From contig JAESQN010000016.1 in NCBI GenBank assembly GCA_016765135.1, positions 120,129 through 184,128 on the forward strand: a DNA stretch of 64,000 nucleotides, written 5' to 3'. The notes beneath the pieces were generated by a model, which searched no databases, was not told where the DNA came from, and worked only from the letters and a program-made list of their open reading frames with translations. This document shows, piece after piece, positions 44,169-53,620 of the stretch. How positions within the stretch are numbered: position 1 is the first letter of the stretch; every line of letters begins with the position of its first letter. The translations under genes and the position numbers were made by a program. The stretch is from Robiginitomaculum sp. Its GTDB lineage: Bacteria; Pseudomonadota; Alphaproteobacteria; Caulobacterales; Maricaulaceae.

Positions 44169-46244
44169 ATGAGCGTAGAGATAAATCTGGACGAAAACAT
44201 AGCGGTCATTACCATCGACAATCCGCCAGTTAATGCCTTGTCCGCACACATCCGTGCGGGCCTTGTTGCAGCGATTGAAGCCGTTAACGGTGATGAAAAA
44301 ATCCAAGGCGCAATACTAATTGGTGAGGGCCGCATATTTATCGGTGGGGCTGACATCAAGGAGTTTGGCAAGCCGCCGCAAGAACCATTTTTACCTGACG
44401 TGATTGATGTGATTGAAAATTGCCGTGTCCCGACCGTAGCCGCCATAAATGGTGCGGCCTTGGGCGGTGGCTTGGAGGTGGCGTTGGGGTGTCGGTTCAG
44501 AGTTGGCTCGCCTGCTGCAAAATGCGGTCTGCCCGAAGTTAATCTTGGGCTTATCCCCGGTGCGGGCGGCACCCAAAGAATGCCGCGTTTGATAGGTGCC
44601 GTGAAAGCTGGCGAAATGATCACGTCTGGTAAGCCGCTGGGTGCAGACAAGGCTTTGGATGTCGGTATTCTGGACGCAGTATTTGCAAATGGTTTGTTGG
44701 AAAACGCGAAAGTTTTCATACGGGATAAAATTGCCAAAGGTGAAAATGGACAAGCCCTAAGCGCACGTCAAGTCCCGGATTGGAATGCGGACAGGTTTGC
44801 AGCCCTGGAAGCTAACACCAAAGCCCGCGCTCGTGGACAGCTTTCCCCGGTCAAAGCTCTGGAAGCCGTTCGCGCTGCCTATGAATATCCGTTTGCGGAA
44901 GGCATGAAACGGGAACGTGAGATTTTTATGGAATGCATGGCAAGCCCCCAACGCGCTGGACTTATCCACGCATTTTTCGCCCAGCGACAGGTCGCCAAAA
45001 TCCCTGGACTTGATATGTCCATCACACGTGCCATAAAAACGGTGGGTATATTAGGTGCAGGCACCATGGGTGCAGGTATTGCCATGGCGTTCTTGGCTGG
45101 CGGGTACAGGGTGAGCTTGTTTGATATTAACGAGGATGCGCTCAGCGCAGGGATGAAACGTATTGCTAAGACACTGGAATCCAGTGTTAGCAAAGGTCGC
45201 ATTTCCGCTGCCCTCAAAGACGAACAATTGGCGCGTCTTAGCGCAATATCAAGCATGAAGGATTTATCCGAAACCGATCTGATCATCGAAGCCGCCACAG
45301 AAAATATGGAGATCAAGAAATCCATTTTCCGCGAGCTTGACCAGATATGTAAACCGGGAGCTATCCTTGCCACCAACACATCATATCTTGATGTCAATAT
45401 TATTGCCCGCGAGACCAAAAGGCCAGGCGATGTTATCGGCATGCATTTTTTCTCTCCGGCTCATATAATGAAATTACTGGAGGTCGTGCGCACGGACACG
45501 GTGAACGAGGAAGTTCTGGCTACCGTCATGGGGCTCGGGAAATCCATTGGTAAAATCACCGTGCTCTCCGGTGTTTGCGACGGGTTTATTGGCAATAGAA
45601 TTTTAAAAGCTTACCGCAAACAGGCTGAATATATGGTCGAGGATGGGGCCTGGCCTGAGCAAGTTGACAAGGTCATGCGCGGTTTCGGATTTGCCATGGG
45701 CATTTTTGCGGTCTCGGATCTGGCCGGGCTTGATATTGGGTATTTTAACAGACGCCGCGAAGATGCGTCCCGCCCCAAGCGGGAACGCTATGTTGATATA
45801 GCCGACAAACTTTATGATCTTGGTCGTCTAGGCCAGAAAACCGGGTCGGGTTGGTATCGGTATAAAGACGGTTCGCGTACGCCAATTGTTGACCCCATTG
45901 TCACCGAGTTGATTGAAACCGCTTCAAGCCGAAAGGGTATTGAGCGTCGGGCGTTTTCCGACGACGAAATCCGCGAACGTATTTTATACGCCATGATCAA
46001 TGAGGGTGCAAAAATACTGGACGAAGGCATTGCCGCTCGTGCGCTTGATATTGATATGGTCTATATCCACGGTTACGGTTTCCCGGCATATCGTGGTGGC
46101 CCGATGTTTTTTGCTGACCAAATTGGTGCCAAAATTGTTTATGAGCGCATAACCGCTTTCGCCAAAACCGATCCATATTTCTGGCAAATTTCACCGCTTC
46201 TTAAACGGTTAGCCGAGACGGGCGGGACGTTTAAAGGGCTATAA
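44169..46244 (+). CDS. fused enoyl-CoA hydratase / 3-hydroxyacyl-CoA dehydrogenase
   Basis: 691 residues, FadJ/peroxisomal multifunctional-type. The N-terminal crotonase domain (1-280) has GGADIKEFG, GGGLEVALGC and LPEVNLGLIPGAGGTQ, carrying both catalytic glutamates. The dehydrogenase half starts with the NAD loop GILGAGTMGAGIA (about 297) and includes GMHFFSPAH with catalytic His and GNRIL. Hydrates enoyl-CoA and oxidises the 3-hydroxyacyl-CoA. Facing the paaABCDE operon tail to tail with a 2-nt gap, it may supply the PaaF and PaaH steps of phenylacetate degradation, for which no separate genes are seen; a general beta-oxidation role is equally possible. Confidence 0.9.
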   Translation: MSVEINLDENIAVITIDNPPVNALSAHIRAGLVAAIEAVNGDEKIQGAILIGEGRIFIGGADIKEFGKPPQEPFLPDVIDVIENCRVPTVAAINGAALGGGLEVALGCRFRVGSPAAKCGLPEVNLGLIPGAGGTQRMPRLIGAVKAGEMITSGKPLGADKALDVGILDAVFANGLLENAKVFIRDKIAKGENGQALSARQVPDWNADRFAALEANTKARARGQLSPVKALEAVRAAYEYPFAEGMKREREIFMECMASPQRAGLIHAFFAQRQVAKIPGLDMSITRAIKTVGILGAGTMGAGIAMAFLAGGYRVSLFDINEDALSAGMKRIAKTLESSVSKGRISAALKDEQLARLSAISSMKDLSETDLIIEAATENMEIKKSIFRELDQICKPGAILATNTSYLDVNIIARETKRPGDVIGMHFFSPAHIMKLLEVVRTDTVNEEVLATVMGLGKSIGKITVLSGVCDGFIGNRILKAYRKQAEYMVEDGAWPEQVDKVMRGFGFAMGIFAVSDLAGLDIGYFNRRREDASRPKRERYVDIADKLYDLGRLGQKTGSGWYRYKDGSRTPIVDPIVTELIETASSRKGIERRAFSDDEIRERILYAMINEGAKILDEGIAARALDIDMVYIHGYGFPAYRGGPMFFADQIGAKIVYERITAFAKTDPYFWQISPLLKRLAETGGTFKGL

Positions 46245-46246
46245 AA

Positions 46247-47299
46247 CTATTCATCAAAACTGATGGTGACGGCTTTGCTCAGGGGTACGGATTGGCAGGT
46301 TAGGACAAAACCTTCGTCTATTTCTTCAGGCTCCAACCCATAATTTATGCCCATATCAACCTGGCCCGCCTTAACCTTGGCGCGGCATGTAGCACAGACA
46401 CCGCCCTTGCAGGCAAATGTCACATCCAGCCCGGATGACAGGGCGGCTTCGAGAATGGAGCCGTGTTCGTCGCGGTAGTCTACCTGTACTTCACGGCCAT
46501 CCATAATGACATTGATTTTGGCTTTTGCCTGGGCCTTTGCGGCGGTGCGTTTTGGCCCGTCTTCGCCTGCAAAAAACAATTCGGAATGAATATTACTGGC
46601 AGGTTCGCCGCTAGCAATCAGGCTTTCCCTAGTATCGTCGACCATGCTTTTGGGGCCGCACAAATAATAACCGGCAACATCCAAACCCTTAAAGACTGTC
46701 TTGTGGAGCTGCGTGATTTTTTCGCCGTCTATGCGCCCACCCCAAAACGGGTTGTCCACGGCCTGGCGCGTCAGGAATAATTGATAGGAAAACCTGTCCA
46801 TATGCAGGTTTTTAAGAGCGGCAAGTTCGCGGCGAAACATGGTATGTTCAGCGTCGCGGTTGCCGTAATATAGAAAAAACCGACTGTCATCATCTTGTGC
46901 CAATACGCAGCGAATCATGGACAAGATCGGAGTGATGCCGGAACCTGCGGCAATACCTACATAGGTGGCACCCGGTTTTGGATCGAGGCTGAACGCGCCC
47001 AGAGGTTTGGAAAGTTCCAGCACATCCCCCGCTTTTAAGGTGTTGTTGGCAAAGCCGGAAAACACACCGTCTTCGATATGTCTTACGCTGATACGAAATT
47101 CACCTTCACACGGCGCCGCGCAAAAAGAATAAGTGCGGCGGATGTCCGCGCCGTCAATTTGCGTTTTTACGATTACATGTTGCCCGGCTTTATATGCGAA
47201 TGCGTTTTTAAGTTTGGCGGGTATATCAAATGTAATTACCACGCTGTCGGGGGTCATTTTTTCGACTTTGGCAACTGGAATTTTGTAAAATTTGGACAT
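46247..47299 (-). CDS. paaE: phenylacetyl-CoA epoxidase reductase subunit
   Basis: 350 residues. FAD-binding domain (RRTYSFCAAPCEGEF), NAD-binding domain (GIAAGSGITPILSM) and a C-terminal plant-type [2Fe-2S] ferredoxin with C-x4-C-x2-C (CKGGVCATC) and a distant CQS. Passes electrons from NADPH to the PaaA di-iron centre. Last gene of the operon paaABCDE. Confidence 0.95.
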   Translation of the reverse strand: MSKFYKIPVAKVEKMTPDSVVITFDIPAKLKNAFAYKAGQHVIVKTQIDGADIRRTYSFCAAPCEGEFRISVRHIEDGVFSGFANNTLKAGDVLELSKPLGAFSLDPKPGATYVGIAAGSGITPILSMIRCVLAQDDDSRFFLYYGNRDAEHTMFRRELAALKNLHMDRFSYQLFLTRQAVDNPFWGGRIDGEKITQLHKTVFKGLDVAGYYLCGPKSMVDDTRESLIASGEPASNIHSELFFAGEDGPKRTAAKAQAKAKINVIMDGREVQVDYRDEHGSILEAALSSGLDVTFACKGGVCATCRAKVKAGQVDMGINYGLEPEEIDEGFVLTCQSVPLSKAVTISFDE

Positions 47300-47314
47300 A
47301 AATTTTCCTAGAAA

Positions 47315-47782
47315 CTAATGGCACTTGAACCGGTCAAACGGTTCCAGGCAATCTTTACAGGCATGGAGTGATTTGCACGGGGTCGAGCCAAACTCACTAA
47401 TCAACCGGGTGTTGGTCGAGCTGCAGCGCGGGCAGGACGGTGTGTGCGCGCCGGGCGGATCAATACCGTATTTGCGTAATTTTTCGTGTGCGGCCTTGGT
47501 GATCCATTCGGTTGTCCATGCAGGGGATAATTGGTTTTTAATTTCCACATGATCATAGCCGTGGGCATCCAGTTTTTCGCGGATCATTTCGTGAATCATA
47601 TCCGTAGCCGGGCATCCGACATAGGTCGGGGTGATAATCACATTTGGCGGACTGCCGTCCTCAATGCCCCGGACAATCCCCAGCTCGACAATATTGATCA
47701 CCGGGATTTCCGGATCCATCACTTCGCTTAACAGGGTAAGGATAGAGTTGCTTGTTTCAGGCTCTAGCTCTGGCGCTACCAT
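47315..47782 (-). CDS. paaD: phenylacetyl-CoA epoxidase accessory subunit PaaD
   Basis: 155 residues. N-terminal DUF59/MIP18 domain (EVMDPEIPVINIVELGIVR) typical of Fe-S maturation factors, and a C-terminal zinc ribbon CPRCSSTNT..CKDCLEPF. Thought to mature the iron centre of the epoxidase. The start overlaps paaC by 7 nt. Confidence 0.95.
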   Translation of the reverse strand: MVAPELEPETSNSILTLLSEVMDPEIPVINIVELGIVRGIEDGSPPNVIITPTYVGCPATDMIHEMIREKLDAHGYDHVEIKNQLSPAWTTEWITKAAHEKLRKYGIDPPGAHTPSCPRCSSTNTRLISEFGSTPCKSLHACKDCLEPFDRFKCH

Positions 47783-48579
47783 TGCAAGCCGGGATGTCTA
47801 AGCTGCATAAATTGCATATCCGATAAAATATGCCCCAAATGTTCATCGTGCTGGCCTTTATGGCCGCCCATGATCATTTGTCCAACTTCTGGCGCAACAA
47901 GCCCGCCAGCTTCTGCCAAACCGTCTTTAACTTCCATCTGCCAATCTTCATAGGAGCTGGTGAAATCAGTGCTGAGTCCGGAAACTTCGGCTTGCTCTAT
48001 AATATTGTCCCTCTCAAACATTTCGCCCGTAAACCGCCATAAACAATCCAGCGCATCTGCCATACGTTCGCTGCTCTCTGGCGTGCCGTCCCCGAGCCGT
48101 AGCACCCAGGATTTGGCGAAACGGATATGATAGGCGATTTCCTTGAGAGATTTTTCAGCAATTGCCGCCAGCGTTTTGTCACTGGAGCCAAGCAGGGCTT
48201 CATACTGGATTTTCTGCATGGTCGAGAACAGATATTGGCGCAAGACGATATGGGCGAAATCCACATTGGGTTGGGCGACCAGTAGCAGGTTTGTATATTG
48301 ATCTTGCGGGCGGGTCAGGGCCAGAACATCGGCATTGGGTGCCAGGTCTTCAAGGGTTAATATGTGTTCGAATAATAATTTGGCCTGCCCGATTAAATCG
48401 AGGGATATATTGGTCAGGGCCAGGTCCAATTCCATTTCCGGCGCGTGGCCGCACATTTCCGACAGGCGCTGGCCCAGGATCAAAGCATTGTCTGCTAGGC
48501 GTAACATATAAGCGGTTTTTGGAGACGAAGGTGTGGTCGCACCGATATAATTTTCTGCGATATTCATCTCCGCACTCAC
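47776..48579 (-). CDS. paaC: phenylacetyl-CoA epoxidase structural subunit PaaC
   Basis: 267 residues of the ferritin-like PaaA/PaaC family, the non-catalytic partner of PaaA. Typical stretches: RLADNALILGQRLSEMCGHAPEMELDLALTN (in parts), YHIRFAKSWVLRLGDGTPES and HKGQHDEHLGHILSDMQFMQ. Start is GTG at 48579, overlapping the paaB stop (GTGA); an ATG four codons later is an alternative. Confidence 0.95.
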   Translation of the reverse strand: MSAEMNIAENYIGATTPSSPKTAYMLRLADNALILGQRLSEMCGHAPEMELDLALTNISLDLIGQAKLLFEHILTLEDLAPNADVLALTRPQDQYTNLLLVAQPNVDFAHIVLRQYLFSTMQKIQYEALLGSSDKTLAAIAEKSLKEIAYHIRFAKSWVLRLGDGTPESSERMADALDCLWRFTGEMFERDNIIEQAEVSGLSTDFTSSYEDWQMEVKDGLAEAGGLVAPEVGQMIMGGHKGQHDEHLGHILSDMQFMQLRHPGLQW

Positions 48580-48860
48580 ATGTTTTTCACACCGTCCGGC
48601 ACGGTATAAAATGTCGGATGGCGGTAAATTTTATCATCGGCGGGGTCAAACAATTCTCCAACTTCGCCTGGATCAGACGCGATTATATCTGCGGATTTCA
48701 TGATCCAAAGCGAGCTTGCCTCGCCGCGCCTGGTGTATAAATCTCGCGCCGACAAGACGGCGGTTTCCGCGTCCTGGGCGTGGACACTGCCTGCATGTTT
48801 ATGGGCCAGTCCGTTTTTGGAGCGGATAAAAACTTCGTATAAATGCCAATTTTTAGTCAT
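48576..48860 (-). CDS. paaB: phenylacetyl-CoA epoxidase subunit PaaB
   Basis: 94 residues, matching PaaB: WHLYEVFIRSKNGLAHKHAGSVHA and DAETAVLSARDLYTRRGEASSLW. Small bridging subunit of the multicomponent epoxidase. Starts 8 nt after paaA. Confidence 0.95.
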   Translation of the reverse strand: MTKNWHLYEVFIRSKNGLAHKHAGSVHAQDAETAVLSARDLYTRRGEASSLWIMKSADIIASDPGEVGELFDPADDKIYRHPTFYTVPDGVKNM

Positions 48861-48868
48861 AATAAACC

Positions 48869-49882
48869 TTATGCTGCCTGCTCTTTTGCACTTTGTTTTT
48901 GCACATAGGCCTCAGCAGCCGCTCGCACCCATACACCGTCTTTGGCGGCGGCGCGCCGCGCCCGTATCCGGTCTTTGCCGCACAGGCCGCCATCTTTAAT
49001 CACCGCCCAAAACTCGGTCCAATCTATGTCGCCAAAATCATAAGAGCCGCGCTTTTCGTTCCATTTTAAATCTGCATCAGGAATTGTCAGGCCAAGGATT
49101 TCGGCTTGCGGTACGGTGGCGTCAATAAAACGCTGGCGCAGGACATCATTGGAATGGCGTTTAATTTTCCATTTCATATTTTGCGAGGAATGGGTCGAGG
49201 CGCTGTCGCTTGGGCCGAACATCATTAAGGACGGCCACCAAAAACGGTTCAAACTATCTTGGGCCATAGCTTTTTGTTCAGGTGTGCCTTGGGCCAAAGT
49301 GGTGACGATTTCATATCCTTGGCGTTGGTGAAAGCTTTCTTCCTTGCATACCCGCACCATAGCTCGAGCATAAGGGCCGTAAGAGCAGCGACATAAGGGG
49401 ATTTGGTTAACAATCGCCGCACCGTCAACCAGCCAACCAATGGTGCCAATATCTGCCCAGCACGGGGCCGGGTAATTAAATATGGTTGAGTATTTGGCTT
49501 TGCCCGAAAGTAAATCTGCCACCATGTCGTCCCGGGACCGGCCCAGAGTTTCGGCGGCTGAATACAGATAAAGCCCGTGTCCTGCCTCGTCCTGGATTTT
49601 AGCCAGCAATATCAGCTTTCGTTTCAAGGTTGGCGCCCGCGTCACCCAATTGCCTTCTGGCAATTGGCCAACAATTTCAGAATGGGCATGTTGAGAGATT
49701 TGCCGTAGCAAAGTCGCACGGTATTTTTCCGGCATGGCGTCCTTGGCCTCAATAACGTCGCCCTTGTCAATACGTTTTTGGAACGCATCCCATAACTTGG
49801 CGTCATTTTGGCTTGAAGTGGGTAAAACCTGCTGGTCAGCAGATTTTTTTTCTTTATCGGTGCGTAGATCTGTTGAATACAT
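48869..49882 (-). CDS. paaA: phenylacetyl-CoA epoxidase catalytic subunit PaaA
   Basis: 337 residues. Di-iron oxygenase subunit: [17 protein letters not shown] supplies the E-x2-H iron ligands, and [12 protein letters not shown] the second set; [15 protein letters not shown] is also conserved. Forms the 1,2-epoxide of the phenylacetyl-CoA ring, the committing step of aerobic phenylacetate degradation. First gene of paaABCDE, with a probable PaaR operator 20 nt upstream. Confidence 0.96.
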   Translation of the reverse strand: MYSTDLRTDKEKKSADQQVLPTSSQNDAKLWDAFQKRIDKGDVIEAKDAMPEKYRATLLRQISQHAHSEIVGQLPEGNWVTRAPTLKRKLILLAKIQDEAGHGLYLYSAAETLGRSRDDMVADLLSGKAKYSTIFNYPAPCWADIGTIGWLVDGAAIVNQIPLCRCSYGPYARAMVRVCKEESFHQRQGYEIVTTLAQGTPEQKAMAQDSLNRFWWPSLMMFGPSDSASTHSSQNMKWKIKRHSNDVLRQRFIDATVPQAEILGLTIPDADLKWNEKRGSYDFGDIDWTEFWAVIKDGGLCGKDRIRARRAAAKDGVWVRAAAEAYVQKQSAKEQAA

Positions 49883-49901
49883 GCATGCGTTATATAATAA
49901 T

Positions 49902-49917
49902 TAGACCGTACGATCAA
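49902..49917. promoter_or_regulatory. probable PaaR operator at paaA
   Basis: TAGACCGTACGATCAA, an imperfect 16-bp palindrome (6 of 8 pairs). Its inverse complement TTGATCGTACGGTCTA matches 12 of 16 bases of the palindrome at 53555-53570 between paaI and paaG. Positioned between paaA and the desaturase gene. Confidence 0.6.
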
Positions 49918-50061
49918 ACTCTATTTTAGAAAATTGCTTATTGCAACTGGTTTGGGTGCATCCTTACGTTATTGTAAGCATTAAAAACCAAATTTACTGC
50001 TGATTAAGCTTCATTTTACCATTAGATGTGATATTGATTCGCAAACACCCTGGGGGACTTG

Positions 50062-51087
50062 ATGAGCCAAACAATGAGCCGTTCGCAGAAAAAAGAAATA
50101 TCAGCAAAAGACTGGATGCGGATTTTATTGCCGTACCGGCAACCTAATTTCGGGCGCAGTGTATTTGAAATTGCCGTCACCATTATTCCGTTTTTGGCTT
50201 TGGGCGTTGCAGCCTATTGGGCCTTGAGCGTGCATTATCTCCTCAGCCTGATGTTTTCACTTTTTGCAGCCGGGTTTTTGGTTCGGGTATTTATCATCCA
50301 ACATGATTGCTCTCACGGCGCGTTTTTTAAAACCAAGACGCTTAATAACTGGGTTGGTCGCGTGCTTGGGGTTGTAACCTTGACACCATTTGCTATTTGG
50401 CGCCGCGCCCATCTAATTCATCATGGTGCTTCGGGCAATTTGGACAATCGCGGTATTGGTGACATCCATATGTTAACAGTTGCGGAGTATAAATCCCGTT
50501 CAAGAATCGGGCGGCTCGCTTACCGCTTGTACCGGCACCCGTTTGTGATGTTTGTTATCGGGCCGATTTACGTGTTCTTGATCGCGCAACGTTTACCAGA
50601 CAAATTTTTACGCGGAGAGCGTAAATACTGGTTTAGCGCGATGGGAACCAATTTATTTGCCGTACTTATCATTGGTTCGTTGATTTACTTTTTTGGTCTT
50701 GTGCCATTTTTGCTGGTCTATGGGCCGATGGTTTTGGTAGCTGGGGCGCTTGGCATCTGGATGTTTTTCGTGCAGCACCAATTTGAAGACACTGTGTGGG
50801 ACGAAGGTGAGGACTGGGACCGTAATGAAGCGGCGTTCTTTGGCTCCTCCCATTACGATTTGCCCAAACCTTTGCGGTGGATTACTGGCAATATCGGCAT
50901 CCATCATGTGCACCACCTAAACTCCCGTATCCCTTTTTACCGTCTGACGGAAACCCTGCGGGATCACCCTAAACTGAAGGACATCAAACGCCTGACTTTT
51001 TGGGAAAGCCTGAAATGCGTAAGGCTGAAACTATGGGATGAGCAATCCAGAAAATTGGTGACGATCAAAGCCGCTATGGTGGGGTAA
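50062..51087 (+). CDS. membrane fatty-acid desaturase
   Basis: 341 residues from the ATG at 50062 (GGGGGA upstream). Integral membrane di-iron desaturase with the three histidine boxes: HDCSH (H81-H85), HLIHH (117-121) and HHVHH near residue 285. Four or more membrane helices. Inserts a double bond into acyl chains of lipids. It sits between two paa operons, divergent from paaA and tail to tail with paaZ; a link with phenylacetate metabolism is not obvious. Confidence 0.92.
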   Translation: MSQTMSRSQKKEISAKDWMRILLPYRQPNFGRSVFEIAVTIIPFLALGVAAYWALSVHYLLSLMFSLFAAGFLVRVFIIQHDCSHGAFFKTKTLNNWVGRVLGVVTLTPFAIWRRAHLIHHGASGNLDNRGIGDIHMLTVAEYKSRSRIGRLAYRLYRHPFVMFVIGPIYVFLIAQRLPDKFLRGERKYWFSAMGTNLFAVLIIGSLIYFFGLVPFLLVYGPMVLVAGALGIWMFFVQHQFEDTVWDEGEDWDRNEAAFFGSSHYDLPKPLRWITGNIGIHHVHHLNSRIPFYRLTETLRDHPKLKDIKRLTFWESLKCVRLKLWDEQSRKLVTIKAAMVG

Positions 51088-51088
51088 T

Positions 51089-53110
51089 TCATCCGTACCC
51101 ATCTTCAAACGCCACCATAGTTAGCAGCTCATAACGTGCACAAACTTCGTCGTTTTGGTTGGTAATTTCTACATCCCAACCGATCTCGCCGTAATCTTCG
51201 GTGCGGCGTTTTTTGCGGCGTACCGTTAGCACAACCTTTATTTCGTCGCCTGCATAAACCGGGGTCATGAAGGCTAAATTGTTCAGCCCGGTATTGGCCA
51301 GCACAGGGCCGGGGTCGGGGGAGACGAACAGGCCCGCCGCCCATGACAGCAACAGATAGCCGTGGGCTACCCGGTCTTCAAAGAACGGATTAGCGGCCGC
51401 CGCTTCGCTATCCATATGGGCATAAAATGTATCGCCCGTGGAGTTGGCGAACAGTTCGATATCTTTTATTGTCACTTTGCGGGATTTGGTTTGTAACTGG
51501 TCGCCGATGTTCAAGTCTTTATATATACGCCTAAATGGATGGGTTTTAACTTTGCGGGCTTTGGCGCCCGGTATCCATTCGCCTGTAATATTGGCGATCA
51601 CCGCCGGGCTACCTTGAATAGCGGTGCGCTGCATATAATGCATGACGCCGCGTACACCGCCCATTTCCTCGCCGCCGCCAGCCCGGCCAGGGCCACCGTG
51701 CACAAGATTAGGAAGCGGTGAGCCGTGGCCCGTGCTTTCGCCCGCGCTGTCGCGGTCACCGATCAACATCCGTCCATGAAATGCGGATGCGCCCATCACC
51801 AGATCTCGGGTAAAATTGCTATCATAGCTAAATACGGACGCCACCAGAGATCCGCCGCCTTTATTGAGTAAAGTTATAGCTTCGTCGGTACCTTCGTAGG
51901 CCATCAAAGTGCTAACCGGGCCAAAAGCCTCGACGCTATGCACATTGATTTTTGAAAGCGGCTCATCGCAGCGCATGACGATAGGTTCAAGGAAAGCGCC
52001 ATTGTCATTTGCGAATCTGTCGGCATTGCCAATAACCACCGGGTTTTCTGCCCGTAATATGTTCAGTTTCTCCAGCACATCTTCGCGCTGGCCCAGGCCA
52101 GCCAAAGCACCCATGCGGGTGGTTTTATCGCGGGGGTCGCCAATGGTGATTTTTGCCAGCCGTTCTCCAAGCGCCGCAATAACCTCGTCCATAAATGCGC
52201 TCGGCACCAAAGCCCGGCGAATGGCGGTACATTTTTGCCCGACTTTGACGGAAATTTCGTTGCTGACCTCTTTGATAAATAAATCAAATTCCGGTGTACC
52301 CGGTGCGGCGTCCGAGCCGAGCACACACCCATTGAGGCTGTCCTGTTCGGCGATAAACCGGGTTGAGTTTTCTATGATATTGGGCTTGCTCCGCAACATT
52401 TGCGCGGTGCTGGCAGAACCTGTGAAAGATATCACATCCTGACAGGTTACATGGTCGAGCAAATCTCCCGTCCTGCCGCAAATAAGTTGCACGGCCCCGT
52501 CTGGTAATATCCCGGATTGGGCCATCATCCGCACCATAGCTTCGGTGAGATATGAACCATCACTGGCCGGCTTGATGATCACGGGAACACCTGCGATAAA
52601 GGCCGGACCAAACTTTTCCAAAGCCCCCCAAATAGGGAAATTATAGGCATTGATATGTATGGCCGCGCCTTGCAATGGTCTCGCGATATGCTGGCCCATA
52701 AATGTACCGCCTCGCGACAACACCTCAAGCCCGCCGTCTACATACACTTGGCCGTCCGGCATTTCGCGGCGCGTTTTACCCGATACGGCGAACAAAGTCA
52801 TAAAACCGCCCTCAATATCAACCCAGCTATCAGCGCGGGTCGCGCCCGTGGAATAGGATAATTCGTAAAGCTCTTCCTTGCGCCCCATCAAATACTGGGC
52901 CAGAGCTTTCAGCATATAGGCCCGGTCGTGAAAACCATATTTCCGTAAATTCGCTCCCCCAACAGTGCGGGCATAATCCAGCATAGCCTCGAAACTCAGC
53001 CCGACAGACGAGGTTTTAGCAACCAGTTTTCCCGTAACCGAATCCCGTAAATCACGAAACCCGGATGTGCCTGCTTGCCATTTTCCTTCAGAAAAATTCT
53101 TCAGTAACAT
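51089..53110 (-). CDS. paaZ: bifunctional oxepin-CoA hydrolase / semialdehyde dehydrogenase
   Basis: 673 residues. N-terminal aldehyde dehydrogenase domain (about 1-515; [10 protein letters not shown] cofactor loop, catalytic Cys in [13 protein letters not shown]) fused to a C-terminal MaoC-type (R)-hydratase domain (about 530-673; [34 protein letters not shown] with the D-x4-H pair, in parts). Opens oxepin-CoA and oxidises the resulting aldehyde. Starts directly after the paaI stop, so paaI-paaZ form an operon. Confidence 0.96.
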   Translation of the reverse strand: MLLKNFSEGKWQAGTSGFRDLRDSVTGKLVAKTSSVGLSFEAMLDYARTVGGANLRKYGFHDRAYMLKALAQYLMGRKEELYELSYSTGATRADSWVDIEGGFMTLFAVSGKTRREMPDGQVYVDGGLEVLSRGGTFMGQHIARPLQGAAIHINAYNFPIWGALEKFGPAFIAGVPVIIKPASDGSYLTEAMVRMMAQSGILPDGAVQLICGRTGDLLDHVTCQDVISFTGSASTAQMLRSKPNIIENSTRFIAEQDSLNGCVLGSDAAPGTPEFDLFIKEVSNEISVKVGQKCTAIRRALVPSAFMDEVIAALGERLAKITIGDPRDKTTRMGALAGLGQREDVLEKLNILRAENPVVIGNADRFANDNGAFLEPIVMRCDEPLSKINVHSVEAFGPVSTLMAYEGTDEAITLLNKGGGSLVASVFSYDSNFTRDLVMGASAFHGRMLIGDRDSAGESTGHGSPLPNLVHGGPGRAGGGEEMGGVRGVMHYMQRTAIQGSPAVIANITGEWIPGAKARKVKTHPFRRIYKDLNIGDQLQTKSRKVTIKDIELFANSTGDTFYAHMDSEAAAANPFFEDRVAHGYLLLSWAAGLFVSPDPGPVLANTGLNNLAFMTPVYAGDEIKVVLTVRRKKRRTEDYGEIGWDVEITNQNDEVCARYELLTMVAFEDGYG

Positions 53111-53536
53111 TTATATCTCCACCAATGGTTTATCCAAACTTGCGCATTGCCCGCGAAACAGTGCCACCAATTTTCCGTCTCCGTTCTCCACGCGCACATC
53201 ATAAACGCCGCTACGCCGCCCCCGCGTGACTTCAACCGCTGTAGCCGTCAATACATCCCCCAGTAAAGCCGGGCGGGTGAAATTGATCGAGCAGGACTGG
53301 GCTACATTGACGACATTATGGGAATTGCAAGCGCAGGCAAAAGCCGTATCAGCCAGTGTGAACACAATCCCGCCGTGGGCTATATCGTGGCCATTGACCA
53401 TATCCTTACGCACTTTCATGGAGACAATAGCCGTACCTGCGCCCACGGTTTTTAATTCCATGCCCAAAGAGCGAGAGGCTTCATCACCTGACAACATTTT
53501 TTGAACGGCGAATTGTGCGAGTTGGGCAGCGTCCAC
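53111..53536 (-). CDS. paaI: phenylacetyl-CoA-pathway thioesterase PaaI
   Basis: 141 residues of the hotdog-fold thioesterase family. Core motif NGHDIAHGGIVFTLADTAFACACN contains the catalytic Asp/His region. Removes dead-end CoA thioesters to relieve CoA trapping. Divergent from paaG, 84 nt apart, with the operator-like palindrome between them. Confidence 0.93.
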   Translation of the reverse strand: MDAAQLAQFAVQKMLSGDEASRSLGMELKTVGAGTAIVSMKVRKDMVNGHDIAHGGIVFTLADTAFACACNSHNVVNVAQSCSINFTRPALLGDVLTATAVEVTRGRRSGVYDVRVENGDGKLVALFRGQCASLDKPLVEI

Positions 53537-53554
53537 GATGAGCCTTTTTAATAA

Positions 53555-53570
53555 TTGATTGATCGGTCAA
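53555..53570. promoter_or_regulatory. probable PaaR operator between paaI and paaG
   Basis: TTGATTGATCGGTCAA: palindrome with the form TTGAyyGATCrrTCAA, 6 of 8 pairs perfect. A related site lies at the paaA promoter. TetR-family PaaR encoded at 55645 is the natural candidate to bind it; phenylacetyl-CoA is the known inducer in other bacteria. Confidence 0.65.
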
Positions 53571-53620
53571 ATATTGCCATAACCTCTCACACACACAATG
53601 TAAAGAAGCGGAACCAAGCC

